This document shows, one piece after another, positions 21,510 to 34,564 of a DNA stretch of 64,000 nt; positions within the stretch are counted from its first letter, which is position 1, and each line of letters starts with the position of its first letter. This DNA is from Amia ocellicauda (lineage: Eukaryota > Chordata > Actinopteri > Amiiformes > Amiidae), in the NCBI RefSeq assembly GCF_036373705.1, contig NC_089856.1, positions 557,501-621,500 of the forward strand, written 5' to 3'. Under the pieces are notes generated by a model. It saw nothing but the letters and a program-made list of their open reading frames with translations, made no database searches and was not told the DNA's origin. The translations under genes and the position numbers were made by a program.

Positions 21510-22450
21510 AAGAGCACAGCATATACACACACCTGTACTATACACACACATCTGTACTGAGGTGTATATACATACATACATGTACTACACACACCTGTAA
21601 TGTAGTGTATATACACATACCTGTACTACACACACCTGTACTGTATATACACACCTGTACTACACACACACACACCCGTACTGAGGTGTATTTACATACA
21701 TGTACTACACACACCTGTACTGTAGTGTATTGTATATACACACCTGTACTACACACACACACACACACCTGTACTGAGGTGTAGTGTATATACACACCTG
21801 CACTACACACACACACCTGTAGTGTAATGTATACACACACCTGTACTGAGGTGTAGTGTATATACACACCTGTACTACACACACACACCTGTACTGAGGT
21901 GTAGTGTATATACACACCTGTACTAGTGTATACACACCAGACTTTACTATACACACACACCTACACTGTAGTGTATATACACACCTGTACTACACACACA
22001 CCTGTACTGTAGTGTATATATACACACCTGTACTACACACACACCTGTACTGTATATATACACCTGTACCACACACACACCTGTACTGTAGTGTATATAT
22101 ACACCTGTACTACACACACACACACCTGTACTGTAGCATATATACACAACTGTACTACACACACCTGTACTTTAGTGTATATATACACCTGTACTACACA
22201 CACACACACACACACACCTACACCTGTACTGTAGTATATATACACAACTGTACTACACACACCTGTAATGTAGTGTATATATACACCTGTACTATACACA
22301 CACACACACCTGTACTGTAGCATATATACACAACTGTACTACAAAAACATGTACTGTATATATACACCTGTACTACACACACACACACCTGTACTGTAGT
22401 GTATACATACTGGACTTTACTACACACACACCTGTACTGTAGTGTATTGT
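21510..22450. repeat. CACCTGTACT minisatellite
   Basis: About 25-30 variable copies of a unit combining 'CACCTGTACTGTAGTGTATA' with (CA)n. Units vary between about 25 and 55 bp. Long tyrosine/threonine-rich or cysteine/valine-rich frames are repeat artefacts. Confidence 0.92.
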
Positions 22451-22636
22451 GTTATTCAGCATCTATCGGGTATCAGACAGCAGCACTATAACAGCGTGTC
22501 TGTGAGTCTGTCTGCTGGCATGGGGGGCATTCCTCTCTTCATCTCTCTCCTCTCCCAGCCACCGTGGGCCGCCGGTCTGCCTGTCTGTCCTTCCCTCTCT
22601 CTCTCCCTCCCTCCATCCCTCGCTCTCCGCTCCTGG

Positions 22637-25600
22637 CTACCTGCTGAAGAGCGAGTGCAGGTGCGTCTGGCTGTACAGCTGGCTGGTGCGCGGTGACTCT
22701 GTGCGCTCCATCACGTCCTGGAACCACCCAGCCACGTCCACCTCCGTCACCTCGTACCGACGGATGAAACTGTGCTCCTGGGAGAGAGAGACAGGTTAAT
22801 ACAGGCACTGTAGCCCACTGACTCAGAGAGAGAGAGAGACATTGATACACTGACAGTTCACTCACCAGCAGCTTGTGGTACTTTGGCCTTTTTCTGTGAT
22901 CTTTTGTAAGGCTGTGAAGAGAGCGAGAGTCAGTGGAAATTACTTGTGATTCTAAAACTTTGAGATTAAATTAAAAGTCTGTGCACTGGCTAAATGGGTC
23001 ATACTGGTTACACTGTCTGCAGTGTGTGTGTGTACTGGGAGCCTCACCAGTCTTTGACAAAGGACTGGAAGTCCAGGGAGAAGCCCATGCCCAGGGGCAA
23101 CAGCGGCGGCTCCTCCTGCAGGACTTTGGTCAGAACCTCAAAATCTGTCTTGCAGTTCTTATAGGGAAACTGCCCTGTAGCCAACTCCACCTGAGAGAGA
23201 GAGAGAGAGGGGTTAATACACACACACACCTCCACCTGACAGACAGAGAGAGAGGGGTTAATACACACACACTCACCAGTGAGATGCCGAGGCTCCAGAC
23301 GTCTGCGCGGATGTCATAGTCAGGTTTGCTGGGGTCGGGGGGGTCTATTCTCTCAGGCTGGGAGGAGCAAACAAACACACAGCTTAACAAGACTACACAA
23401 ACACACACAGCTTAACAACACTACACACACAGCTTAACAAACACTACACACACAGCTTAACACCACTACACAAACACACACACACAGCTTAACACCACAC
23501 ACACACAGCTTAACACTACACAAACACACAGCTTAACACTACACACACAAGCAGCTTAACACCACAACACAAACGCACACACAGCTTAACACCACATACA
23601 CACAGCTTAACACTACACACACACGCAGCTTAACACCACTACACAAACACCACACACACAGCTTAACACTACACAAACACACAGCTGAACACCACTACAC
23701 ACACAGCTTACCACCACACACACAGCTTAACACCACCACACACAAACACACACAGCTTAACAACAGTACAGGGCCCCAAGGGCAGTGTTGGGGTGCGGGC
23801 GGGGCAGTGTCTGGGTAGTGCTGGGGGTAGGGCGGTCGGAGCAGTGTTGGGGGGCTGGGCAGTACTCACAGCCATGTAGGCGGCACAGCCGGCGCTGCGG
23901 GTCTTGGCCTTGCTGTCCACCAGCCGGCCGCTGATGCCGAAGTCGCACAGCTTGATCTGGCCCTTGGCGTCCAGCAGGATGTTGGAGGGCTTGACATCGC
24001 GGTGGATCACGCCATGCTTCTCCTTCAGGTATAGCAGGGCCTTCACTATCTACAGAGTGAAAGACAGGGAGAGAGGGAGAGGGAGTGTGAGGGAGAGAGT
24101 GAAAGAGGACCTTCAGTATCTACACAGACACACAGGGAGAGAGAGAGAGAGACTCACTGCCACGGTCATCTTGCCCAGGATGCGCTCAGGAATGGGGCCC
24201 TGGATCCTCTTCTTCAGCTTCTCTGCACACGTGCCCATCAGCTCCATAGCAATGAACACGTCCGTCTGCACACGCACACGGAGAGAGAGAGGCAGACGCA
24301 TGAACACAGAATGACAATCCTCACTGTCCCTGATACCTCTGTGTGTATGTTTGTATATGTGTGTGTGTGAGTACACAGGCACCTCAGGGTGAGGGAGATG
24401 GCGCAAAGGTACATACTCATGTACCCACAGTGTAGCGTGTGACTACCCGTGTGTGGGTGTAGTATGTGACTACCCGTGTGTGGGTGTAGTGTGTGACTAC
24501 CCGAGTGTGTAGCATGTTAATCCTTGTGTGTGGGTACAGCATGTTAATCCCCGTGGGTGTAGCATGTTAATCCCATGTGTGGGTACAGCATTTTAATCCC
24601 ATGTGTGGGTATAGCGTGTTAATCCCCGTTTGTGGGTATAGCGTGTTAATCCCCGTTTGTGGGTATAGCGTGTTAATCCCCGTTTGTGGGTATAGCGTGT
24701 TAATCGCCGTTTGTGGGTATAGCGTGTTAATCCCCATATGTGAGTGTAACATGTAAAAACCCATGTGTGGGTGTAGCGTGTTCATTGTATCACAGGGGTT
24801 ATAATAACTATGTTGAGGTGAAAACAGGAAAGTGAAAAGTTAAAATACTATGAAGGACTCATCACAGAGGAAGCACGATGGGAGAGAGAGAGAAGGGGAG
24901 ATGGATGGAGAGGGAGAGAGAAGGAGGGGGAGGGCCTCACATTGGTGACAATGGCTCCGTAGCACTGTATGATGTAGGGACAGTCATGGCTCTTCAGCAC
25001 CACATCCAGATCCATCAAGATGCGCTTGTTCTCGTCTTTATTTCCCGTCCGGCGCATTTGCTGAGCGAGAGAGAGAGAGAGGTACAGAGTCAGGGTCCCA
25101 GTGTGAGGGTCTCAGCAGCGTGTAAGTGTCGCGCTGTGTCAGTGTCCCAGTGTCAAGGTCTCCCGTTGTCTCAGTGGGTCATGGTCTCCCTGTGACTGTA
25201 TGTCAGTGTCTCAGTGTGTCAAGGTTTCCCAGTGTCTGACTGTGTCAGCGTCTCACTGTGTCAGTCTCAGTGTGTCAAGGTCTCCTGGTGTCTCTCAGTG
25301 TGTCAGTGTCTCAGTGTGCTGACCTTGACGGCGATGATGTGTCCTGTCTTCTTGAAGCGCACTTTGAAGACCTGTCCACACGTCCCGCTGCCAATCTCCC
25401 CCTCATTCATCAGGTCACTGACCTCTGCTGGGTAGCGCTGAGGAGCAGGGCACAAAGTCACGGCACAGAGTCACGGCACAGAGTCACGGCACAGAGTCAC
25501 GGCACACACACACTCACCTGGCCATCTATCTTCAGGTAGCCCGTCTGTTTCATGATCTCCTGCAGCTTCTGATCGATCTCAGCACTGAGAGAGAGAGAGA

Positions 25601-28600
25601 GAGGGAGGGAGAGAAAGAGAGACAGACAGAGAAAGATGATCACTGACCCCACACACTACTGACTGTAGTGTACTGCCCTAGAACACACTGCATGCCGCGG
25701 GCGGGCTCTTACTTCTCCAGGCTCTTGGGGACGCTGTACGTGGGCGTGGGCAGGGTGAGCATGTGGCGCGGGCGGCTCGGGTGGGGGTGGTGCTGGGGGG
25801 AGCTCTCGGACGAGGACGAGCGGCTGCCTCCGTCACTCACCAGGGGGAGCTGCAGAGCTGGAGGGGGTGAAGGGAGGAGGAGAAGAGCATGTTAACCAAG
25901 AGACTTTGAGCCCCTGAGAGACAGTCCGGTCTGGTCTGGTCTGGTCCGCTCCAGTCCAGTAGTCCACAGGAGTCTCTCTGATTAAGATCTGGGGGCCCTG
26001 TGTCCTCAGGGGGAAACAGACAGACAAATTAAGGAACAGGGGAGTTGTTTAAAATACAAACGAACAACAAACACCGCATGAGGTGAGAGACAGGTGCTCC
26101 CAGCATGCACCAGTGAGAGACAGGTGCTCCCAGCATGCACCAGTGAGAGACAGGTGCTCCCAGCATGCACCAGGCAAACCTGCAGTTAAATGGCGGATCT
26201 GTTTCAAGCAGAGAAAAGACTGAAGCTCACGCCCTGTCCCTCACACGGCACTGAGTATTTAAGACAAAGGACATTGACTGACTGACTGACTGACTGTACC
26301 TGTAATACAGCAGCCTAATCTCCTGGCTGCTCGCACTCTTGCTGTTTTGCACTGTACTGAGTGTGGCCTTGTTGTGCGATTGTGTACCGATTAATTGTTT
26401 GCACTTCTCGCGTTGCTGCGACGCATCCGATGCCCCCCTCCCTTTAGCAGATGAGTTGACAGACGTGACACAGGGACGTCCCTGCATTGTGCAGACGTGT
26501 GCTGATTGTATCCTGTCCTGACTATATCACTGAGATGCTTTAACACGCTTCGTGTGAAGTGGACGAGGGCGTCTGATAATAAATGTGATGATTGTCCAGA
26601 CAGTCATCGCTGAGCCGGACAAGCCCTGCGCTGCCCTCAAGCACACAGACCCTCCCCAACACAACACCAGCGCACACAGCACAGGAGATGCAGGAATGCA
26701 GCTCAGCACCGGTTATCAGGTTAGACAGACAGACAGACGGACAGAGACCAGGGACACAGCAGCCATCGTTTCAGTTTAAACATAAACTCGATTAATAAAA
26801 CCCCACCCTGTTCAACAGCAGAGTCGCTGACTCAGGGGAACACACAAACGACACGCACACACACGGAGACACACATGCACACACACGCACAGCCAGAGAG
26901 GCGCCACACCACAGAGAACAGGTCAAAATATAAGGATGGACAGACTGAGAGAAAGATGGCGGGAAAGAGAAGATATGGACAGACAACGAGCTGTTGGAAC
27001 ACACAAAACACACTGATGGACTGATAAACTGACAGACAAACAAGACAGACGGACGGACAGAATGAGACTGAATGTCAGACAGACAGGCAATAGTGTGTCA
27101 GTACGGTGTGTGCTGAGCCATGCAGCACTGTGAAGAGTGAGTGTCACACTGCGGGTTAATACCAACACACAGTACACACACTACACACACACAGCCCTCA
27201 TAGCCCTCTACAGTCACTCACTCACAGGCACACTGAGTGAGAGGGAGGATGGGAAGGTGGGAAGGTGGGGAGGGATGCAGCACACAGGCAGGGAACCAGC
27301 CACTGGGAAATGAAGGGAGAGAGGGAGAGAGAGAGGGAGAGAGAGAGAGAGAGCACACAACATGTCTCGGGCCGGTCGGTGGCTGTGCTGACACTGCTCT
27401 CTACTGGCTGTTTGTGGTATTGAAAATTAATAATGTTAATTACAACCACAACAATAATAAAGCAAAGATTAGATGGAGGGCTGAGAGGAAGAATGAGAGA
27501 GGGATGAAGGGATGCCACGGCCAGAGCGAGGGATGAGCCTGTGAGAGAGAGAAAGAGAGCGGGGTGCAGCGGCCGGCCGGGCGGGCGAGGGGGCGAGGGA
27601 TGTATTGAAATGATACCTGCGCGCTGGGAGGGGGCTGGAGCGGGACTGAGCTGGATCACGATGACTGGACACAGGGAGAGGAGAGAAAAGAGACACGCAC
27701 ATTACTGAACACTGTACAGCACACACACACACACTACTGAACACTGTACTGCACACACCCAGAATACTGAACACTGTACTGCACACACACTGCACTGAAC
27801 ACTGCACTGCGTGCACACTGCACAAACCCAGAGTACTGAACACTGTACTACGCATGCACACACTGCACTAAACTGCACACACCCAGAGTACTGAACACAC
27901 ACTACTGAACACTACTATGAGCACACACATACACACCCTACTGAACACTGTACTGCACATGCGCGCACACTGCACTGCATACACCCAGAGTAGGGCTACA
28001 ACGATTAGTCAACTTATTCCACTAGTAAAATACATCAACTTCTATTTCAGCCCTTGAATAGTCATAGAGGCGACGTAGCTCAATCTTAACCGTTCTTATT
28101 AATATCATTGATCTGAGCCCTAATATCCTCGGCCCGCATTCCTGCTCTGTGCGAGAATAACGGTTTCATTCCCAACAGCAGTAGGTGGCAGCAATGCATC
28201 ACTTGGTCTGTCATCCACCTGTGCGCCTCACTGGAGAAATGTGTGAACCCGCCCGTCGCAGCCAGCCACCGCGCAAAACAAAACTCGGGCGAAAGCATCG
28301 AAACAGTGGGAGTATTTATGAGAGAGAGAGAATGATAGCCTTACGGTGCTCTGTGGACTGTGTAAATCAGTATTAGCTTTCCAAAAGAGCACATCTTGAG
28401 CACTTGACACAAAACGCATGGTAGGTTTTTGCAGCGTTGCTACTAACAGGGCAACTGTGGTGTTAATTATGAAATTGCGCTGAAGAAAGTGTTGTATTTG
28501 CTGTAAGCTTTTCTCTCATGCTAATGCTAATCGACATCAAATTTGACATACCTAAACATGCACGTAATCCTACACCTGTCTTCAATCATGGTGCATGTAG

Positions 28601-30936
28601 ACGCAATTTTCCAAAGGTACAGAATAACTTTTAAGTGACTTTTGAATACAAGCATGCCAGAATTTCCCCAGTTAAAATAAACTGTTTTTTCGCCAATGCT
28701 TGTGTATCGACAGCCGCAGCATCGAACAAACTAATTGATCTAAACTGGGAGACTCAGGTTTACGTGTAAAGTCAGGTTTAAGTGATGCTGTAGACATGTG
28801 GGATATTGCGCATGCGTGCGCCGCGATGAAGACACGTGGATTATGTGCATGTTTCAGGCATGTCACATTATACGTAGAATGTTGGATATAGACTTTTGAA
28901 ACATGTAGGCTCTGGGCGCTATGGAGGACTACAGGGCTGAGCATTTAACCACTTCAATAACATGATGTACGCACGCACATCACATGAAAACCATCAGTAG
29001 TTTCATGTCATTCCCAAAGCCTGTGACGATACTGTAGAATGTGAATTGAAAGCCGGGGACGGCAATCATGCCATGTTTTCATCCAATCGCATGTTGTTTG
29101 AGCCTCCATGTACCTGTGCGCGTCTAAAAGTCTTATGTCTTTTGTGGCGATCCATTCACCTTCTACAAGTATAAAAATACAGTTTTATTATTAGTTGTAG
29201 TTTATATAGTTTTTACCAAGAGCTTTACAGTGCTGTGGCGATAGATGCTCAGAAAACAGTGCTGAATAGACGCAATGGAGCAGCGTCTGCGCAGCCAGAC
29301 CCACCACAGTGCTGTGCGGAGCCCTGCAGCGCAGTCTTCCAGTTTACTGCACTGAGCACTTCAGCAGACTGCACAGAGCAAGCGCCGACAGCACAGGAGA
29401 GTTTGAGTTGATAATTACTGTTCATTGTTTATTATTACAGCGCTTCAGTGTATTGTTTATTATTTTCATATGAGTTCCAGTGCATTGCGTAGAATTAGTG
29501 TTTCAGTGTATTGTTTAATATTTTTATTTTCATTTTAGTGTGTTTATTGCTTTTATTACAAAAGTTTGTTATTTATTATAAAGTATAATACTGTAAACAA
29601 TAAAATGAATTTGCATTGTTTCTTTGTTCAAACATAATAAAACAACCTTGCACTTCTCTCTTTACTGAGCCTGGATATGTAGTACATAATATAAAAAATT
29701 AAACAAATTGTGTTTTTCATTTAATTCATCATATAATTGCATTTTAAAGTAATTTCAAGAATTAAATCAGTATAATAATTATTTTCTAAATCTGGACCTG
29801 GGAAGGGTTTTCATTTCTTCATCTGGAGTTGAAGTGTGATGTAAAAATGTCTAGTCCTGTATTTACAGAGTTCGGCGAACTCGAGAGCAGGACGCCATGT
29901 TGGCACCAGGACCCAGAAGAATGCACTGATAATAAAACACTGTTTGCTGTTGTGATTATTCGAATAATCGATCGTTTTATGTATAGAATAATTGATTATC
30001 ATATTAATTGACAGCTACAGCCCTAACCCAGAGTACTGAATACTGTACTGCAAGCACATGCTACTGAACTGCACACACACAGAGTACTGAACATTGTACT
30101 GCATGCACACACACTACTGAACACTGTAATGGGTGTGTGTGCACACTGCACTGAACACTGTAGCGCACATGCTCACACACTGCACTGAACACACCCAGAG
30201 TACTGAACATTGTACTGCAAGCACACACACACAACTGAACACTGTAATGCATGTGTGCACCCACTGCACACACACTACTGAACACTGTACTGCGCACACA
30301 CACACACTACTGAACACTGTACTGCACACACGCTACCAAACACTGCACACACATTATTGAACACTGTACTGCATGTGTGCGCCAACTGCACACACATACA
30401 GAAACTACTGAACTGTACCACGCGTCGACACGACACGACACGACACTGCACTGCACTGCACACACACACACACCACTGAACACTGTAATGCATGCACACA
30501 CACTATTGAACACTGTATTGCATGTGTGTGCCCACTGCACACACACTACTGAACTGTACTGCGCGTACACTGCACTGAACTGAACACACCCAGGGTACTG
30601 AACACTGTACTGCACACACACACACTACTGAACACTGTACTGCACGTGCACGCCCACTGCACTGAACTGCGCATGCATGCATACACACACACACACACAT
30701 GCACTCACACACTCACTACTGAACATTGTACTGTGTGTGTGTATGCCCACTGAACTGCACACACATGGGACTGGGACTGCTCACGTGCACACTGCACTGG
30801 ACTGCACACACCCTGAACATTGCACTGCACATGCGCGCAAACACACACACACACACATTATTGAACACTGTACTGCACGTGTGCGCCAACTGCACACATA
30901 CACACACTACTGAACTGTACCACACGTGGACACTGC

Positions 30937-30967
<31 letters not shown>

Positions 30968-33084
30968 TACTGAACACTGTAATGCATGCACACACAAACT
31001 ACTGAACACTGTATTGCATGTGTGCGCCCACTGCACACACACTACTGAACTGTACTGTGCGTACACTGCACTGAACTAAACACACCCAGGGTACTGAACA
31101 CTGTACTGCACACACACACTACTGAACACTGTACTGTGTGTGTGTATGCCCACTGAACTGCACACACACGGGACTGGGACTGCTCACGTGCACACTGCAC
31201 TGGACTGCACACACCTAGAGTACTGAAACACTGTACTGCACACACAGACACATGGTACTGAACACTATACTGCACACCCATACACACACGGTACTGAACA
31301 CACATACATGCACAGGCCTGCACTGTACATACACTGTACTACACACACAGTACTGTACACAGCGCTACACACACACACACACAATACATTATTGTGTACA
31401 CAGTACTGTACACAGCTCTACACACACACACACACAATACATTATTGTGTACACAGTACTGTACACTGCACACACACAAATGCCCAATCAGGGCTGCACC
31501 ACCTCTCTACTGCAGATTGCGCACACACAGAGCACACCCTACACTGCTGCACCACACACACACTCTCACACTACAGGATACTGTACACACCCACCACTGT
31601 AAACCATACACTCAAACCCCCAAAACACACACACTACTGTCAACTGCAATGTACACACAGGCATTACTACACACAATAAACACTGTACACACTGTACTCT
31701 GCTGCTCCCTAAGACATTCTTCACTACTGTTGACACAACTGCACACACCACACACACAACTGCACACACTGCCACTGTAGTAAGCTGTACACTCAGCTAC
31801 ATCTCCCACGGAAGACAGCCCATAATCTCACAAAGAACTAATAAATGCACAACATACACACGGAAATCTAGGGGGGGAGGAAAAAAAACACACCAAAGGG
31901 CAGAATGATGAGAGGATGAAGGGATGAGTGTGAGGATGAGAATTGCTCTGGGTCTCCTCTCTGTCCCTGGCTCCTCTCCCCTGCTGCGTGCCCTGTGCCC
32001 TGCCCCCTTAGCTCTTCACAGGGCCAGCCCTTTCCACTCACACTACTTGGTCCTTCGGTGGCTTTTCTTCCAGAAAGATCCGTTAAAGGACTGAACTCAA
32101 CCAAAACTAGCTCCAGCTGAACTGAGCCCAGTCTTTATAAATGTGTTACTGGTTTCGGGGGAGGGGAGGGGGTGTGTCTCTCCATTCCCAGGGCTGAAGA
32201 TATAACCTATGTACAGATCTATGGGAGAATGTATGAACAGATAACCGTATACAATGACCCGGCGTCCCCACACCACTTCTCCGAGCGCTGCCACTGGGGC
32301 TGTTGGCAGATGGCAGCACAGTCACGGAGCCAGAGCAACAGCATCCTTCTCACTGAGCACGGCCGGACACAAGAGTGGTCACTTGTTGGAGGGCCACTGA
32401 ACACACTTGGATTAAGGTTACAAAACACATGGGAGTGTGCGAGAGAGTGAGTGTGTGCGTCTGTGAGTGTCTGTGTGTGTGTGTGTAAACTTTGGACTAC
32501 AAAAAAATCCATGTTTTCAAACAAACTCTGACACACAAGCACTCCCGATTACACTCAATAATAATAATGATAATGTGATATTGGCAGTGTGTTGACCCGC
32601 TGTCACTGAAACCCATTTCCGCATACAGTACACACACACAGCGGGCTGCCGGCCGGACGGGCCTCGGGGAGCAGCGGCTCCACGGCCGCTGCACAGAGCC
32701 CCACGGGCCGGGCGAGCGACCTGACCCGTCCTGTGGGCTGTTGAGCACGGCGCGCCAGTGCGGCCGAACCGGCCCTGGGCCCGACGCGGGGTGTGTATGT
32801 TGTGCGTTTGGTTCTCCCATCACCCTCCCTCCCTCCATCTCTGCCAGGCTAGCTCCCCCACTCCCTGGATCTCATCTCCCTCTCTCTCTCTCTCCCTCCT
32901 CCTCCTCCTCTCCCCGCCCTCCGATGTCCCGACCCGACCCGACCCGGCCCGCTCACTCACTGGGTCTCGGCCGGGCCCGCTGCGGACTCATGTCGATGTT
33001 GAGGTCGATGCGCCGCCTCGCCTCCTTGTTCTCCTGCTTGAGCTTCTCCTCGATGCGAGACAGTCTCTGCTCCAGCGACGACAT
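22637..33084 (-). CDS. map2k7: Dual-specificity MAP kinase kinase 7 (MKK7)
   Basis: Cytoplasmic kinase that phosphorylates the T-P-Y motif of JNKs, mainly on Thr, in stress and cytokine signalling. Constitutive coding exons: 32961-33084, 25713-25857, 25518-25584, 25324-25437, 24941-25060, 24158-24265, 23870-24049, 23277-23357, 23048-23190, 22866-22911, 22637-22777; 422 residues (human 419). N-terminus [18 protein letters not shown], then a basic/hydrophobic JNK-docking region ([18 protein letters not shown]). The kinase domain holds the glycine loop GSGTCGQV (about 128), catalytic Lys 150, HRD Asp 244, DFG Asp 262 and activation-loop S-K-A-K-T with Ser272 and Thr276. The C-terminal helix [12 protein letters not shown] corresponds to the DVD docking site. 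Every residue needed for activity is present. All donors are GT and all acceptors AG. Confidence 0.97.
23380..23770. repeat. 'CAGCTTAACA' minisatellite in map2k7 intron 7
   Basis: About 15 copies of (AC)n-CAGCTTAACACCACTAC-like units, 25-45 bp long. Confidence 0.92.
24430..24790. repeat. 27-bp minisatellite in map2k7 intron 5
   Basis: At least five near-perfect 27-bp copies containing GTGTTAATCCCCGTTTG and TGGGTATAGC (24610-24740), flanked by diverged copies with CATGTTAATCCC or GTGACTACCCGTG. Confidence 0.92.
25090..25322. repeat. CAGTGTGTCAAGGTCTC array at the map2k7 exon 4 donor
   Basis: Loose tandem repeats of TGTCTCAGTGTGTCA(AGG) run right up to the donor of exon 4 (25324). Confidence 0.75.
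26082..26173. repeat. 30-bp tandem triplication
   Basis: Three copies of a 30-bp unit containing AGACAGGTGCTCCCAGCATG in map2k7 intron 1, nearly identical and therefore recent. Confidence 0.9.
27617..27664 (-). CDS. map2k7: Alternative 48-nt cassette exon of map2k7
   Basis: Flanked by TGTGTCCAG on the acceptor side and GTATCA on the donor side, phase 1 at both ends, so inclusion adds exactly 16 residues ([20 protein letters not shown]) after residue 41 without changing frame, giving 438 residues. Mammalian MAP2K7 has an alternative insertion of almost the same sequence at the same place, between the first docking helix and the LQLPL segment. The exon lies about 5.3 kb downstream of exon 1 in an otherwise repeat-filled intron, so its survival suggests selection. 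Confidence 0.85.
27690..31480. repeat. Large 'ACTGAACACTGTACTGCACAC' minisatellite in map2k7 intron 1
   Basis: Copies of about 30-45 bp built from TACTGAACACTGTACTGC, (CA)n and sometimes 'CACACCCAGAG' fill 27.69-27.99 kb and resume at 30.03-31.3 kb, with a related 'CACAGTACTGTACAC' tail to about 31.48 kb. The two parts were one array before the hAT insertion at 27991. Confidence 0.92.
27991..30025. mobile_element. Non-autonomous hAT transposon with perfect 8-bp target duplication
   Basis: The left end reads TAGGGCTACAACGATTAGTC and the right end is the complement of TAGGGCTGTAG, the termini of a known hAT class. ACCCAGAG at 27983-27990 is repeated exactly at 30026-30033, the 8-bp duplication diagnostic of hAT. 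Length 2,035 bp. The inside is AT-rich with no convincing transposase frame, so the element probably moved in trans. It sits within a minisatellite unit that itself contains CACCCAGAG, which provided the target. Confidence 0.9.
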
Positions 33085-33250
33085 TTTGGAAAACTGAGGG
33101 GACCATCGAGTGCGCGCGGCGGTGTCCGCAGTTCAGGGGAGCGACATAGAGCGGCTGACCGCATACGCCAGCAGCGCGCAGTGCACGCAGGGATAGGTGG
33201 AGGACGCAAGGCGCTCTTCGGGGCAATAGATATCATAAAGCGGAAGTGGG
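32600..33250 (-). promoter_or_regulatory. map2k7: GC-rich start region of map2k7
   Basis: CpG-rich sequence surrounds the first coding exon (32961-33084) and the 150 bp upstream, contrasting with the AT-rich flank beyond 33.3 kb. This is the expected form of a CpG-island promoter. No TATA box is seen. The exact start site cannot be read. Confidence 0.45.
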
Positions 33251-33299
33251 TCCTGCTGCAGTGCTGCCCCTAGTGCTGACAGACATCATGACCAGGATG

Positions 33300-34382
33300 T
33301 AAAGTATCTGAGGAGGCCGTGTATATTTTTTAAGGGTGGGATGCAGGTTAATCAAAGCTGTGACAGTGTTGCGGCAGGTGATACTGTGTCAGTTAGAATA
33401 TTGTACAGTATGTAGGTTAGTAGTATATGTATATCTGACAGTATGTATTATTACACTTCCCTATTCAGGCTTACAATATAGCAATACTTACACTATATCA
33501 TACTATTTTTAATATCCTATGACCCATTTATACAGCTGGGTTTGTACAGGAGTGATCCAGGGTACAGCAGCCTGACGCTCCGCTCCAGAGTCCTGACCGC
33601 TACTGCACACTGCTGCCCTGTGCAGCATACAGATAAACCCAGTGTGTAGTCATACTTTTCATTACTTTCTAACACCGTACAGCATTGCGTATTGTGCATG
33701 TCCGTAGTGTTAGAATGGGTAACCTATACTGGAATGCTACACTGCACTTTATGGTTTTAGCACTGTGTGTGTGTGTGTGTTTCAGGCCACCATTAACAGA
33801 AAATACACACAAAAGAACACAAAACACAAGTTAAAAGAAAAAATAAAATGTAATCGTTCAGTCCTTCATTCATGTCGTATCGCTGCATATTTCATTCAGC
33901 ATGGAATTATACATCTTTATTATTATAATAGTAATAATTATTGTTATTGTTATTATTTATTACTACCATTATTATCACAGGTATTGCATTACTATTTTTG
34001 ATGTTGTAAATGTACAAATATTAGGTCATATCAAATTAAAAGTTTAATAATAATATATATTTTTTAAATCCTTCACAACCCTATTAGTATGCAGTACAGT
34101 AGCTCTTGTCCAGAACTGAATTTGGAGTGTTGGACCGCACATCAAAGTTCCATCTCCATAGAAACCTCAGCCCCGCCCTCTGCGCTGCCCCATCGCTAAC
34201 ACACTTTCTACATGCTGCTGTAAAGGCCCCCCCACCATACACACACAGTAACATAATGCTCTACTCTACACAGCTGCACTACACTACACTCGTGTCAGAC
34301 CCACATTCATTCACACACACGTGTCACTGAAGTCACTCTCGGTTTCTCTCCCACTTGCAACCACCCAGGCACCCCCTCCACC

Positions 34383-34416
<34 letters not shown>

Positions 34417-34523
34417 GGGCCCAGACTGCAGCCAGCGCTGTGTTACTACAGTATAGTATAGTATAGGGCCCAGACTAGAGCAGCGCTGTGGGGACTAATT
34501 TGCTAATCAAATCCCCCAGTGCG

Positions 34524-34564
<41 letters not shown>

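Larger units (their letters stand above)
17060..22636 (-). other. Intergenic DNA, possibly the long 3' UTR of map2k7
   Basis: After the map2k7 stop codon there is no nearby minus-strand AATAAA. The first clear hexamers on that strand are at about 17088-17093 and 17107-17112, where tandem repeats give way abruptly to AT-rich unique sequence. A 3' UTR of about 5.5 kb is possible but unproved. The stretch holds GA/GT microsatellites (18.76-18.86 kb), two copies of the CAGTGGTT element, an AT-dinucleotide run near 19.36 kb and the 21.5-22.4 kb array. I see no coding exon. Confidence 0.3.
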
